From Devosia insulae DS-56 (GTDB lineage Bacteria > Pseudomonadota > Alphaproteobacteria > Rhizobiales > Devosiaceae), in assembly GCF_000970465.2 (NCBI RefSeq), contig NZ_LAJE02000363.1, positions 62,001 through 126,000 on the forward strand: a stretch of 64,000 nt of DNA, given 5' to 3'. Numbering within the stretch: position 1 is the first letter of the stretch; each line of letters starts with the position of its first letter. The notes below the pieces were generated by a model, which saw only the letters and a program-made list of their open reading frames with translations, ran no database searches and was not told where the DNA came from. A program made the translations under genes and the position numbers. Shown in pieces: positions 27,590-36,160 of this stretch.

Positions 27590-27805
27590 TCAGCTCGGAT
27601 CCTCGATCCGGAAGCCGACCTTCATGACCACCTGATACTGCGCGACCTTGCCCTCGAAGATCGAGCCGCGCACCTCCTCAACCTCGAACCACTCGAGGTT
27701 GCGCGTGGTGCGATGCGCCCGGGCGATGGCGCTTTCGATGGCGTCGGTAATCGAGGCCGTCGACGAGCCGACCAGATCGATTTTCTTGTAGGTGTGGTTT
27801 GGCAT
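27590..27805 (-). CDS. Dodecin family flavin-binding protein
   Basis: 71-residue dodecin, a small protein that assembles as a hollow dodecamer and stores flavin or coenzyme A. Typical elements: YKKIDLVGSSTASITDAIES at the start, the flavin-stacking Trp in TRNLEWFEVEEVRG, and the closing strand VAQYQVVMKVGFRIED. It is convergent with the reductase gene, whose stop codon abuts its own. Confidence 0.92.
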   Translation of the reverse strand: MPNHTYKKIDLVGSSTASITDAIESAIARAHRTTRNLEWFEVEEVRGSIFEGKVAQYQVVMKVGFRIEDPS

Positions 27806-27989
27806 GTCAGTCCCCTTCATCTGTCGAACGGGCAATGAGCCTGGGCTGCCGGGTGAGCCGGCAGGCCAGCTACGCCGCGCCGTTCCGGCGGCGCTGTCAA
27901 GAGAATGCGGTGCCAATTGGCCGGCAGCATCTTGACGATACCGCCCCGCAACCGTCACCTGCTGCGCCCACCTCCCAGCGTAGTTCCAG

Positions 27990-28457
27990 ATGTCACCTCG
28001 CCGGATCGATCTCGCCGCCAACCTTGCCGCGCTAGCGGCAGGAGCCCTGCTCTCGCTTATGGTCCACCTCAACGGCGAACTGGCTCGCCAGGGCGGCGCA
28101 CTGTTCTCGTCGTGGATGGCGCACGGCACCGGGACGGTCGCAGCCCTCCTGGTGATCCCGCTGTGGTGGAAGGCGATCCAGCGCAGTGAGGGGCCGCGCC
28201 AAGCCATTCCGTTCTGGGCCTATCTCGGCGGCTTTGCCGGCGCGGTGACGGTAATTATGACCTCGACGGCGGTGAACTCGGCGCTGGCGCTGAGCGGCAC
28301 TCTGGCACTGGGCCTCGCGGGGCAGATCGTCTTCAGCCTCGCCGCAGATCGCTGGGGGCTGTTCGGCATCGCCAAACGGCGCCTGCGGCTGGGCGACGGA
28401 ATCGCCCTCGCGCTGATTGTCGCCGGCAGCGCCCTCGTGATCTGGGGCAGCCTATGA
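27990..28457 (+). CDS. YdcZ-type (DUF606) DMT transporter, first subunit
   Basis: 155-residue membrane protein of the EamA-like YdcZ/DUF606 group, with about five hydrophobic helices (AALAAGALLSLMVHLNGELA at the start). Members occur as short paired proteins and are presumed small-molecule exporters or importers; the substrate is unknown. The stop overlaps the ATG of a second, similar gene by 4 bases, so the two are probably a heteromeric pair. The 184 bases upstream show no other gene. Confidence 0.82.
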   Translation: MSPRRIDLAANLAALAAGALLSLMVHLNGELARQGGALFSSWMAHGTGTVAALLVIPLWWKAIQRSEGPRQAIPFWAYLGGFAGAVTVIMTSTAVNSALALSGTLALGLAGQIVFSLAADRWGLFGIAKRRLRLGDGIALALIVAGSALVIWGSL

Positions 28458-28906
28458 TCGAAGCAGTGGTGCTTGCGTTTGTCGCCGGCGGCCTGGTCGG
28501 CGTCAGCCGCCAGTTGAACGGCCGCCTCGCGGTATCGACTTCGGCGCTGTTCGCCTCGTTCTGCAACCACCTCGTCGGCTTTGGCCTCCTGACCGTGCTC
28601 GGGCTGGCGATCGGCGGGCTGCTCCGCGACGGTGCGTTCTCGGGGCCGTGGCATATCTATTTCGGCGGGCCGGTCGACGTGGTGTTCGTGGCGCTGAGCA
28701 GCTGGATCATCGCCCAGATCGGCGCCACCCGTTCGACCATGCTGATCATCGCCGGTCAGGTGCTCGGCGGTGTGGCGCTGGATTGGGTGCTGACCGGCAA
28801 GCCGGTGTCAGTGGCCGCGCTCTGCGGCATCATCCTGATCGTCGCCGGGGTGATCGTCGCGCAGCGGCAGCGGACGACCGCCCCGACCGCGGCGGATGGT
28901 GACTGA
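28454..28906 (+). CDS. YdcZ-type (DUF606) DMT transporter, second subunit
   Basis: 150-residue partner of the preceding gene, again of DUF606 type with about five helices (AVVLAFVAGGLVGVSRQLNG at the start, SSWIIAQIGATRSTMLIIAG in the middle). The C-terminal stretch LIVAGVIVAQRQRTTAP closely resembles a 17-codon relic at 41512-41562. Translationally coupled to the first subunit. Convergent with the guanidine operon's last genes. Confidence 0.82.
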   Translation: MIEAVVLAFVAGGLVGVSRQLNGRLAVSTSALFASFCNHLVGFGLLTVLGLAIGGLLRDGAFSGPWHIYFGGPVDVVFVALSSWIIAQIGATRSTMLIIAGQVLGGVALDWVLTGKPVSVAALCGIILIVAGVIVAQRQRTTAPTAADGD

Positions 28907-28926
28907 GCTGGTGGGGAGGCGGAAGC

Positions 28927-29034
28927 CTAGTTCGGCGGAGGATCTTTCCTTGGCCGAACAATGCCTTTGCGGGCGGCGAGGCCGTCGCCCAGGCGATGCA
29001 GCAGCAACCGCACGGCGCGAATGACAGCGTTCAT
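28927..29034 (-). CDS. Possible 35-residue protein at the end of the guanidine operon
   Basis: A short frame, MNAVIRAVRLLLHRLG then DGLAARKGIVRPRKDPPPN, whose ATG overlaps the stop of the allophanate hydrolase-domain gene (ATGA), the spacing seen at most junctions of this operon. It is basic with an amphipathic N-terminal helix. No family recognised. Support is only the coupled overlap and an uninterrupted frame, so this could be chance. Confidence 0.35.
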   Translation of the reverse strand: MNAVIRAVRLLLHRLGDGLAARKGIVRPRKDPPPN

Positions 29035-29447
29035 CCTGCACGCTCCGCCAGAAATGCCCGCCAGCCGCCAAAGCGCGTGATCTCTTCCGCCTCGGCCACG
29101 GCATGGGCCTCGCAGAGGAACCCCGAAACGGCGGTACCGTCCTCGAGCGAGACCTTGCCGATGCCGAGCGGCGCAGGGATGGCGGCAACGAAACGGCCGA
29201 AGGCATCGGATGGCAGCGACCAGACTTCGACCTCGAGACCGGGACCGACAAAACCGGGTTCGCGCACCATGCCCGGCTTGGGCGGCGTCGTGTTGGGGAG
29301 GGCGAAGAGCCGGTAATCCGGGGAGGTGCGGCAGCGTTTGACGAACTGGCCGCCCGAGGAGGTCAGTTGCGGGTTGAGCGGCAGGCCGGTGAGATGGGCC
29401 CCGACGACCACGATGGGAAGCGCGCCGTCAGCTTGGTTCTCGGCCAT
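29031..29447 (-). CDS. Stand-alone allophanate hydrolase C-terminal domain protein
   Basis: 138-residue protein matching the C-terminal domain (gamma-glutamylcyclotransferase-like fold) of allophanate hydrolase AtzF/DUR1, which in studied enzymes acts after the amidase domain on the N-carboxycarbamate product. Characteristic stretches: VVVGAHLTGLPLNPQLTSSG, SPDYRLFALPNTTPPKPGMV, and ITRFGGWRAFLAERA. It starts at its own ATG 2 bases after the carboxylase stop with GGAG upstream, so it is not just a read-through remnant. The amidase domain (Ser-Ser-Lys triad) is absent here and elsewhere in the window. Confidence 0.85.
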   Translation of the reverse strand: MAENQADGALPIVVVGAHLTGLPLNPQLTSSGGQFVKRCRTSPDYRLFALPNTTPPKPGMVREPGFVGPGLEVEVWSLPSDAFGRFVAAIPAPLGIGKVSLEDGTAVSGFLCEAHAVAEAEEITRFGGWRAFLAERAG

Positions 29448-29449
29448 GT

Positions 29450-32400
29450 TCAGATCTCCTCTAGTACGATGATGACGTCGCCGGTTTTGACGTTGCGCCC
29501 CGGCCCGGCCCGAACGTCGCGGACGGCGCCGGCGGCGTGGGCGGTGACGGTGATTTCCATCTTCATGGATTCGATGATGGCGACCGGCTGACCCGCTTCG
29601 ACATGGGCGCCGTCCTCGACCAGGATCTTCCAGATATTGCCGGGCACCGAACTCGCCACGCCGAAGTGGCCGGTCGGGATCTCGCTGGTGTCGGCAGCAC
29701 TTGCGCCATCGTCGGCGACGAAGCTGTCGAGACCCTCTTCCTTCCAGCGCTGACGCTCGGTTTCAAAGGCCGACTGCTGGGTGCGCTTGAAGGCGCTGAT
29801 GCTGTCGGCGTTGCGGGCGAGCTCGGCCGCGTAATCCGCGTAGGAGAGCTTTGTCTCCTCGATCCGCACTGGGTAGCCGCCATGCGGGAAGGCGGCGCGC
29901 GCTTCGGTCAGCTCATCATGGCTGACCGGAAAGAAGCGGATCTGATCAAAGAAATCGAGCAGCCATGGCGACCTGGCGAAAGCAGCCGTCCGACGCCAGG
30001 TGTTCCAGACCTGGATGGTGCGGCCGAACAGCTGATAGCCGCCCGGACCTTCCATGCCGTAGATACACATATAGGCGCCGCCGATGCCTACAGCGTTCTC
30101 CGGGGTCCAGGTGCGGGCCGGGTTGTACTTGGTGGTGACGAGGCGATGGCGAGGGTCCATCGGGGTCGCGACCGGCGCACCGAGATACACATCGCCCAGA
30201 CCGAGGACGAGGTAGCTGGCATCAAAGATGGTGGCCTTTACCGCCTCGATGTCCGGCAAACCGTTGATGCGGCGAATGAACTCGATGTTGTCAGGACACC
30301 ACGGGGCATTCGGCCGGACCAGCTCCTGGTACTTCCGCATCGCCAGTTGCGCCTCGGGATCGTTCCAGCTCAGCGGCAGATGGACGATGCGGGAGGGGAC
30401 CGTGACCTGTTCCGGGACCGGAAGGGATTGCTCCATCTCCCGCAGCAATCCGAGGAGATGGCCGCGGCTGATGCGGGTCGAGTCGTAATGGATCTGGAGG
30501 GAGCGGATGCCGGGGGTGAGGTCGATGATACCGTTCCTCGCTCCGAGCCTCGCCTCCCGACGCACGGATTCCATCAGCAGGTGAACGCGGAGGCGCAAGG
30601 CGAGGTCGAGCGCCATCGGGCCGTACTCGACCAGCAGGTTGTCATCACCCTGCCGCCGGTAGACCACCGGCACGGGGCCGGCATCGGAATGGCCGACGAT
30701 GGCTGAGCCGGCCTCTCCCGGCCGGTGGATCGCCGGGCCGGCGATCGTGTCATCGGGGCGGGCGACCGGGACAAAGCGGATGCTGTCGCCTGGCTTGAAC
30801 TGGCCAAGTTTCCAAAGCTCGTCGCGCGCCATGACGGCGGGGCAGACGAAGCCGCCAAGGCTCGGCCCGTCCGGACCGAGGATGATCGGCATGTCGCCGG
30901 TGAAGTCGATGGCGCCGACGGCATAGGCGTTGTCATGCAGGTTGGACGGATGGAGGCCAGCCTCGCCACCATCGGTACGGGCCCATCTCGGCGCCGGTCC
31001 GACCAGCCGGACGCCGGTGCGCGCCGAGTTGAAGTGCACCTCATAGGCCGTCGAGAACAGGGTCTCGATATCCTGCTCAAGGAAGAAGTCCGGCGCACCG
31101 TGCGGGCCGTAGAGCACGCCGACTTCCCAGTTGCGGGTCAGCGGCGCGGGATCGGTGGCGGGGCTAGCAATTTGCCCGGCACGGCCGAGATGCAGGACCT
31201 CGCCGGCGCGCAAGGTGCCGGTGGCATGGCCACCGAACTTGCCAAGCGCGAAGGTGGCCCGGGACCCAAGCACTTCGGGCGCCGCAAGGCCGCCGGAGAA
31301 GGCGAGGTATGACCGTTGGCCCGGCCCCTCGATCGCGCCGATGCTCAGGATCTGGCCTGCGCCGATCTCGATGCGCTGGTTGTGCAGCAGCGGGGCGCCG
31401 TCGAGCTTCATGGGCATGTATGCACCCGCGAGCGCGAGCGTTGCCGGCGCATGAAACCGCAGGGTTGGTCCGGAAACCGTGAGTTCGAGCGCCGCCGTCT
31501 CATCGGCATTGCCCACGAGGCGATTGGCGTGGCGAAAGCTGCGCTCGTCCATCGGTCCCGATGGCGGCACGCCGACGTGCCACAGCCCGAGCCGGCTCGG
31601 CAGTTCCTGCAGCGAGGACTGCGCGCCGGGCGTGATGACTTCCACTACGTCCGGGGTGAAAGCGAAGCGCCGCAACGCCGTGGTCGCCACCAAACCGGAG
31701 GCGAGCAGGTCGGACGAGGCGATGGCGCGGAGGTAGTCGAGGTTGGTTTCGACGCCCGAAATGCTGGTCTCATCCAGCGCGGTGCGCAGCTTCGCGATCG
31801 CGGCCGGCCGATCATCGGCAGCGACGATGATCTTGGCCAGCATCGGATCGTAGAAACTGGTGACCTCGGTGCCGGTCTCGACCCAGGTATCGACGCGGGC
31901 GTCGCCGAACTTCACCTCAGTGAGCAATCCGGCGCTGGGCTGGAAGTTGGCATGCGGGATTTCGGCGTAGAGCCGGACCTCCATCGCCGCGCCCTTCGGC
32001 GTCAGCGGCGCAACCGGGATGACGGTTTCGCCGGCGGCCTGGCGGATCATCCACTCGACCAGATCAATGCCGAAAACCGCTTCGGTGACCGGGTGTTCGA
32101 CCTGCAGGCGGGTGTTGACCTCGAGGAAATAGAACTCCTCGCGATCGGGGTCGTAGATGAACTCGACCGTGCCGGCGGATCGATAGCCGACGGCACGGCC
32201 GAGATTCACGGCGGCCTCGTGTAGCCGATAGCGTGTGGTAGCGGAAAGCCCGGGTGCCGGCGTTTCCTCCACCACCTTCTGGTTGCGCCGCTGCAGCGAG
32301 CAGTCGCGCTCGCCCAGTGCAATCACCCTGCCCTTGCCGTCGCCGAAGAGCTGAACCTCAACATGGCGGGCGTCGGAGACGAAGCGCTCCAGATAGACCC

Positions 32401-32985
32401 GCGCATCGCCGAAGCTGGCCCGGGCGGTGCGTTGTACGCCATCGAAGGCGGCACTCAGCGCCGCTGCGTCAGCACAGAGCGACATGCCGATGCCGCCGCC
32501 GCCGGCGGTCGACTTGAGCATCACCGGGTAGCCGACCGTCTCGGCTGCCTCGAGCGCCTGCTCGGCAGTGGCGAGCAGGTCGGTGCCTGGGAGCAGTGGC
32601 ACACCGTTGGTTTTGGCCAACTCGCGAGCCGTGTGCTTGAGCCAAAAGCCTCGATGTTCTCGGGCGTCGGCCCGATAAAGGTGATGCCCTCGGCTTCGAG
32701 CCGGCGGGCAAAAGCCGTGTTCTCCGACAGGAAGCCGTAGCCGGGGTGGACCGCCTGCGCCCCAGTTGCCTTGCAGGCGGCGAGGACGGCTTCGACGTCG
32801 AGATAGCTCTCGGCGGCCGGCGCGGGGCCGAGGCGGATGGCTTCGTCAGCGAGTTGCACTGCCTTGGTGAAGCGGTCAGCGTCGGAGTAGACCGCGACCG
32901 AGCCGATGCCCATGCGCTTGAGCGTGCGGATGATGCGCACCGCGATTTCGCCGCGGTTGGCGATAAGGACCTTGGTGAACATCAC
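29450..32985 (-). pseudogene. Urea/guanidine carboxylase with a one-base frameshift
   Basis: Biotin-dependent carboxylase of about 1,178 residues if the frame is repaired, normal for urea carboxylase and the related guanidine carboxylase. Domain order: biotin carboxylase (start MFTKVLIANRGEIAVRIIRT; HPGYGFLSEN; ATP-grasp loop KSTAGGGGIGMS; EVNTRLQVEHPVTE), KipA-like domain (VGVPPSGPMDERSFRHANRL), KipI-like domain (GDVYLGAPVATPMDPRHRLV), and a biotinyl domain with ESMKMEI. The frame breaks near 32640: codons GAG GCT TTT GGC (EAFG) continue correctly as LKHTARELAKT only if one base is added after GG. Riboswitch and UAAP neighbours favour guanidine over urea as substrate. Either a true mutation or an assembly error. 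Confidence 0.85.
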
Positions 32986-33602
32986 TCGGCGTCCCAGACC
33001 AGGACCTGAATGGGCGTCGGGTTGAAGCCGTTACAGGGGTTGTTGATCTGCGGGCAGTTGGAGATGACGCAGAGCACGTCCATTTCGGCGACCAGTTCGA
33101 CATAGTCGCCGGGCTTGCTCAGCCCATCGACGATGGTCATCTCGCCCGAGGGCGAGATCGGCACGTTCATGAAGAAGTTGATGTTGGGGACGATGTCCCG
33201 CTTGCTCATGCCGTGTTTGCTCACTTCCAGCAGGAAGTTGTCACGGCAGGCGTGCAAATAGCGGGTTTCATGGCCGAAGCGGACGGTGTTGCTTTCGCAC
33301 GAGCAGGCGCCGGCCATGGTGTCATGACGACCGCAGGTGTCGGCAACCACCGTGAGCATGGTGTTGCCCTCGCTGGAGACGATCTTCGTGCCGACCCCGA
33401 CATAGGCCGAGCCCTGGGTCCGCAGCGTGTCCTGGGCGCTGTAACGTTCGGCAAAGTCGTCGGCGCGGTAGAAGATCGTGTCGACGGCCTGCTGCCCCTC
33501 GCTGTCGACGATGCGGATGGTCTGGCCTTTCCTGACGATGCCGGACCACGGCGCTTCGGCGGGGATGAAATGGGACTGGATGGCGGTGGCTGGCTGACGC
33601 AT
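32982..33602 (-). CDS. Urea carboxylase-associated protein UAAP2 (carboxyguanidine deiminase subunit)
   Basis: 206-residue DUF1989 protein of the UAAP2 type. In characterised guanidine pathways the UAAP pair (CgdAB) forms carboxyguanidine deiminase, turning carboxyguanidine to allophanate. Visible hallmarks: PWSGIVRKGQTIRIVDSEGQ, AVDTIFYRADDFAERYSAQD, a His/Cys-rich likely metal site VADTCGRHDTMAGACSCESN, and the end SNCPQINNPCNGFNPTPIQV. ATG at 33602 overlaps the UAAP1 3' end by spacing of 1 base; the stop overlaps the carboxylase ATG by 4. The assignment to CgdA or CgdB is not settled from sequence alone. Confidence 0.85.
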   Translation of the reverse strand: MRQPATAIQSHFIPAEAPWSGIVRKGQTIRIVDSEGQQAVDTIFYRADDFAERYSAQDTLRTQGSAYVGVGTKIVSSEGNTMLTVVADTCGRHDTMAGACSCESNTVRFGHETRYLHACRDNFLLEVSKHGMSKRDIVPNINFFMNVPISPSGEMTIVDGLSKPGDYVELVAEMDVLCVISNCPQINNPCNGFNPTPIQVLVWDAE

Positions 33603-33603
33603 T

Positions 33604-34416
33604 TCAGGCCCCCGCACGGGCGTTGTTCTCGAAACCGCGAACGGCTTCGGCGGTGGCGGTGCGGCAGAGGTCATCGCCCGCCACTTCGGCAACATAGCGG
33701 GTGATTTCGACGGGGTTCGGCGCGTAGACCGGCCCGGGATCGAGTGGGTGTGGACAGTTGGACAGCGCAACAAGCAGGTCCATCTCAGCGCGCAGGTCGA
33801 CATAGTGGTTGCCGTCGAGCAGGTCGGACTGCCAGGCGAAGTGGCCATCGTCATCGGAAACACGGACCGGCGCGAACAGGGTGAGCGCCATCGGCAGATC
33901 GCGTCGCGACAGGCCAAGCTTGCCGGCAGCCAGGACGAAATTATCCCGTGTGTTGCGGGTGACGGCGCCGGGATACTTTGCGGCATTGGCGGCGGCAGTG
34001 GAGCCGCCAAGCAGCACGTCATGCGCGCCGCCCGAGGAGTCCTCGGTGATCGACAGCATCACCCGGCCCATGTCGGAGAACAGCACCCTGCCCCGCTGGG
34101 CGCGGGTATCCCACTGCACCTTGACGGTATCCGGCAGGTTGAGCCGCTCGCTGGTGTCACGGGCGCTCCAGCAGACGAGGGCAACCGAGGCGAAACCGTG
34201 CGTCTGTGCGATGCGCAGGGCCTCCCCCTGGCGCAGCAGGGTCGACCAGTACCAGCCAGCGGCCAGGGTTTCGGTGGCGATGACATCGCCCGCGATCGGC
34301 GCGGCCGGCACTACGCTGGCTTCCGGCAGTGCCTTGGCGGCAAAGCTGAGGCCCTTTCTCTGGTGTTCTTCGTAGCGGGCGCGGTCGGCAGCGATCTGCT
34401 CCGGGGTTCGGCTCAT
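33604..34416 (-). CDS. Urea carboxylase-associated protein UAAP1 (carboxyguanidine deiminase subunit)
   Basis: 270-residue DUF1989 protein of the UAAP1 type, the expected partner of the downstream UAAP2. It starts MSRTPEQIAADRARYEEHQR, followed by GLSFAAKALPE; the core has VCWSARDTSERLNLPDTVKV and FSDMGRVMLSITEDSSGGAH, and it ends with SNCPHPLDPGPVYAPNPVEI. Each of the two DUF1989 subunits has a Cys/His pattern consistent with a metal-dependent heteromer. Its ATG overlaps the stop of the ABC ATPase by 4 bases. Confidence 0.85.
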   Translation of the reverse strand: MSRTPEQIAADRARYEEHQRKGLSFAAKALPEASVVPAAPIAGDVIATETLAAGWYWSTLLRQGEALRIAQTHGFASVALVCWSARDTSERLNLPDTVKVQWDTRAQRGRVLFSDMGRVMLSITEDSSGGAHDVLLGGSTAAANAAKYPGAVTRNTRDNFVLAAGKLGLSRRDLPMALTLFAPVRVSDDDGHFAWQSDLLDGNHYVDLRAEMDLLVALSNCPHPLDPGPVYAPNPVEITRYVAEVAGDDLCRTATAEAVRGFENNARAGA

Positions 34417-35237
34417 GCCGGATCTCCTTGAGGTGATGGCGCCGGGTCGTCCCGGCTGGCGCCCACCTCGTGGATCGGGCCGTCCCGATCGGGGCTGTCT
34501 GGGTCGAGAACACCGGCACGACGCGGCGGCCAGATGTCGATGTCGCGGCTGAGCGAGGCGCCGTAGCGCTCGCGCTCGTCGGGCCGGTTGCGCGGTCGCT
34601 CAAAGGCGATGACGCGGGTGCCCAGGGTGAAGGCCTCGCGCATGTCGTGGGTGACCATCACGACGGTGAGATTGGTTTCGTTCCAGAGCCGCTTCATCAG
34701 AACGTGGATCTCGGCACGGATGCCCGGATCGAGCGCGCCGAACGGCTCGTCGAGCAGCAGCACCCGCGGCTGCATGATGAGGGCTTGCGCCAGAGCCAGG
34801 CGCTGCTGCATGCCGCCGGAAAGCTGGGCCGGATACTTGTCCTCGCTGCCGGCGAGGCCGACTTCGGCGATCAGTCCACGCGCCTCTTCGATGGCGTCGC
34901 GACGGGCCGCGCCGACCAGCCGGGCGCGAAAGCGGGACGCCTCAAACTCCTTGCCGAGCAGCACGTTGCCGAGCACCGTCAGATGCGGAAACACCGAGTA
35001 ACGCTGGAACACGACACCGCGGTCGGGGCCGGGTTCGGGCGCCAACGGCTTGCCGTCGAGGACTATGGTGCCTTGTGTTGCCCGCTCTTCGCCGAGCAGC
35101 AGCTTCAGGAACGTGGTCTTGCCACAGCCGGAGGGGCCGACCAGGGCGACGAAGGCCCGGTCCTCGATGGTCAGCGACACGCGCTCGAGGACGATCTGGT
35201 CGCCGTATTCCTTCCACACATTGTTGACGACGATCAT
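34413..35237 (-). CDS. ABC transporter ATPase (NitT/TauT type, guanidine operon)
   Basis: 274-residue ATPase of a nitrate/sulfonate/taurine-type importer. Walker A GPSGCGKTTFLKLLLG near residue 35, Q-loop VVFQRYSVFPHLTV, ABC signature LSGGMQQRLALAQALI, Walker B LLLDEPFGALDP and the switch His in MVTHDMREA. The C-terminal stretch IDIWPPRRAGVLDPDSPD is an extension typical of urea carboxylase-linked ATPases. Overlaps the permease stop and the UAAP1 start by 4 bases each, so expression is tightly coupled. Confidence 0.93.
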   Translation of the reverse strand: MIVVNNVWKEYGDQIVLERVSLTIEDRAFVALVGPSGCGKTTFLKLLLGEERATQGTIVLDGKPLAPEPGPDRGVVFQRYSVFPHLTVLGNVLLGKEFEASRFRARLVGAARRDAIEEARGLIAEVGLAGSEDKYPAQLSGGMQQRLALAQALIMQPRVLLLDEPFGALDPGIRAEIHVLMKRLWNETNLTVVMVTHDMREAFTLGTRVIAFERPRNRPDERERYGASLSRDIDIWPPRRAGVLDPDSPDRDGPIHEVGASRDDPAPSPQGDPA

Positions 35238-36052
35238 GACGCCTTATCCAGTTCGGACCACGGAAAGACCCGGATGCGGACGAGATCGATCAGGACGTTG
35301 GTGAGCACGGCGAGCAGCGTGATCCAGATGACGTAGGGAAAGATCACGTCCATCGACAGGTAGCGACGGACGAGAAAAATGCGGTAGCCGAGCCCGGAAT
35401 CTGCCGAAATCGCCTCGGCCGCGATGAGGAACAGCCAGGCCGGACCGAGTTGCAGGCGAAGGCAGGTGAGAAGGCGCGGCAGGATCTGCGGCAGGACGAC
35501 ACGCAAGGCGATCTGCCAGGAATTGCCACCCAGCGTTTCGGCCTTCACCGTCTGCTCGCGCGGCAGTTCCATGACCTTGAGCGCCAGGTCGCGGATCATG
35601 ATCGGGGCAACGCCGATGACGATGAGGGTGATCTTGGATGTTTCACCCAAGCCCATGACGATGAACAGGATGGGCAGCAGGGCGAGCGGCGGCACCATCG
35701 AGACGGCGGCAAAGAACGGGGCCAGCAGCGCCCGGGCATAAGGGAACATGCCAACGACCATGCCGAAGACGAGGGCAATAAGCGTCGAGATGCCGAGGGC
35801 GGAGCAGAGGCGGCCAAGGCTCGCCAGAGTATCGGACCAGAGCAGATACTCGCCGGTGCGCGGGTCGGGCACGAAGGCCAGGCGATTGACGGCATCGGCG
35901 ATACTGCTCAGCGCCGGCAGCAGCTTGTCCGACGGGTTCTCGGCCAGGCGGGCGGTGGATCCGAGCGCATAGGCCAGCAGCAGCGCAAGGAACGGCAGCA
36001 GGGCCAGGATCAGCTGGTTGGTTCGCGATGGCTTGAGGTTGATGAGACGCAT
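35234..36052 (-). CDS. ABC transporter permease (NitT/TauT type, guanidine operon)
   Basis: 272-residue BPD_transp_1 permease with about six transmembrane segments (LILALLPFLALLLAYALGS near residue 15). The cytoplasmic coupling loop (EAA motif region) reads VKAETLGGNSWQIALRVVLP. Together with the adjacent ATPase and binding protein it should import guanidine or a related nitrogen compound across the inner membrane; the substrate is inferred from the riboswitch, not from the permease. 108 bases, including a hairpin element, separate it from the binding-protein gene. Confidence 0.92.
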   Translation of the reverse strand: MRLINLKPSRTNQLILALLPFLALLLAYALGSTARLAENPSDKLLPALSSIADAVNRLAFVPDPRTGEYLLWSDTLASLGRLCSALGISTLIALVFGMVVGMFPYARALLAPFFAAVSMVPPLALLPILFIVMGLGETSKITLIVIGVAPIMIRDLALKVMELPREQTVKAETLGGNSWQIALRVVLPQILPRLLTCLRLQLGPAWLFLIAAEAISADSGLGYRIFLVRRYLSMDVIFPYVIWITLLAVLTNVLIDLVRIRVFPWSELDKAS

Positions 36053-36078
36053 GGGGTGCCCGGTGGTGGTGGAGACAG

Positions 36079-36126
36079 ACCCCTCATCCGCCGCTCGGGT
36101 GCCTTCTCCCCGGCGAGGGAGAAGGC
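36079..36126. repeat. Rhizobial-type intergenic palindromic (RIME/REP-like) element
   Basis: ACCCCTCATCCGCCGCTCGG leads into a perfect 10-bp stem GCCTTCTCCC / GGGAGAAGGC (36101-36126) with a 6-base loop. The CCTCATCCG...CCTTCTCCCC pattern is a well-known dispersed intergenic element of Rhizobiales. It lies inside the operon between the binding-protein and permease genes, where a transcript hairpin could protect the 5' cistron and lower expression downstream. Confidence 0.6.
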
Positions 36127-36160
36127 GATGGAGCCGAAGCTGCGGTGAGACGTGTCGTGG

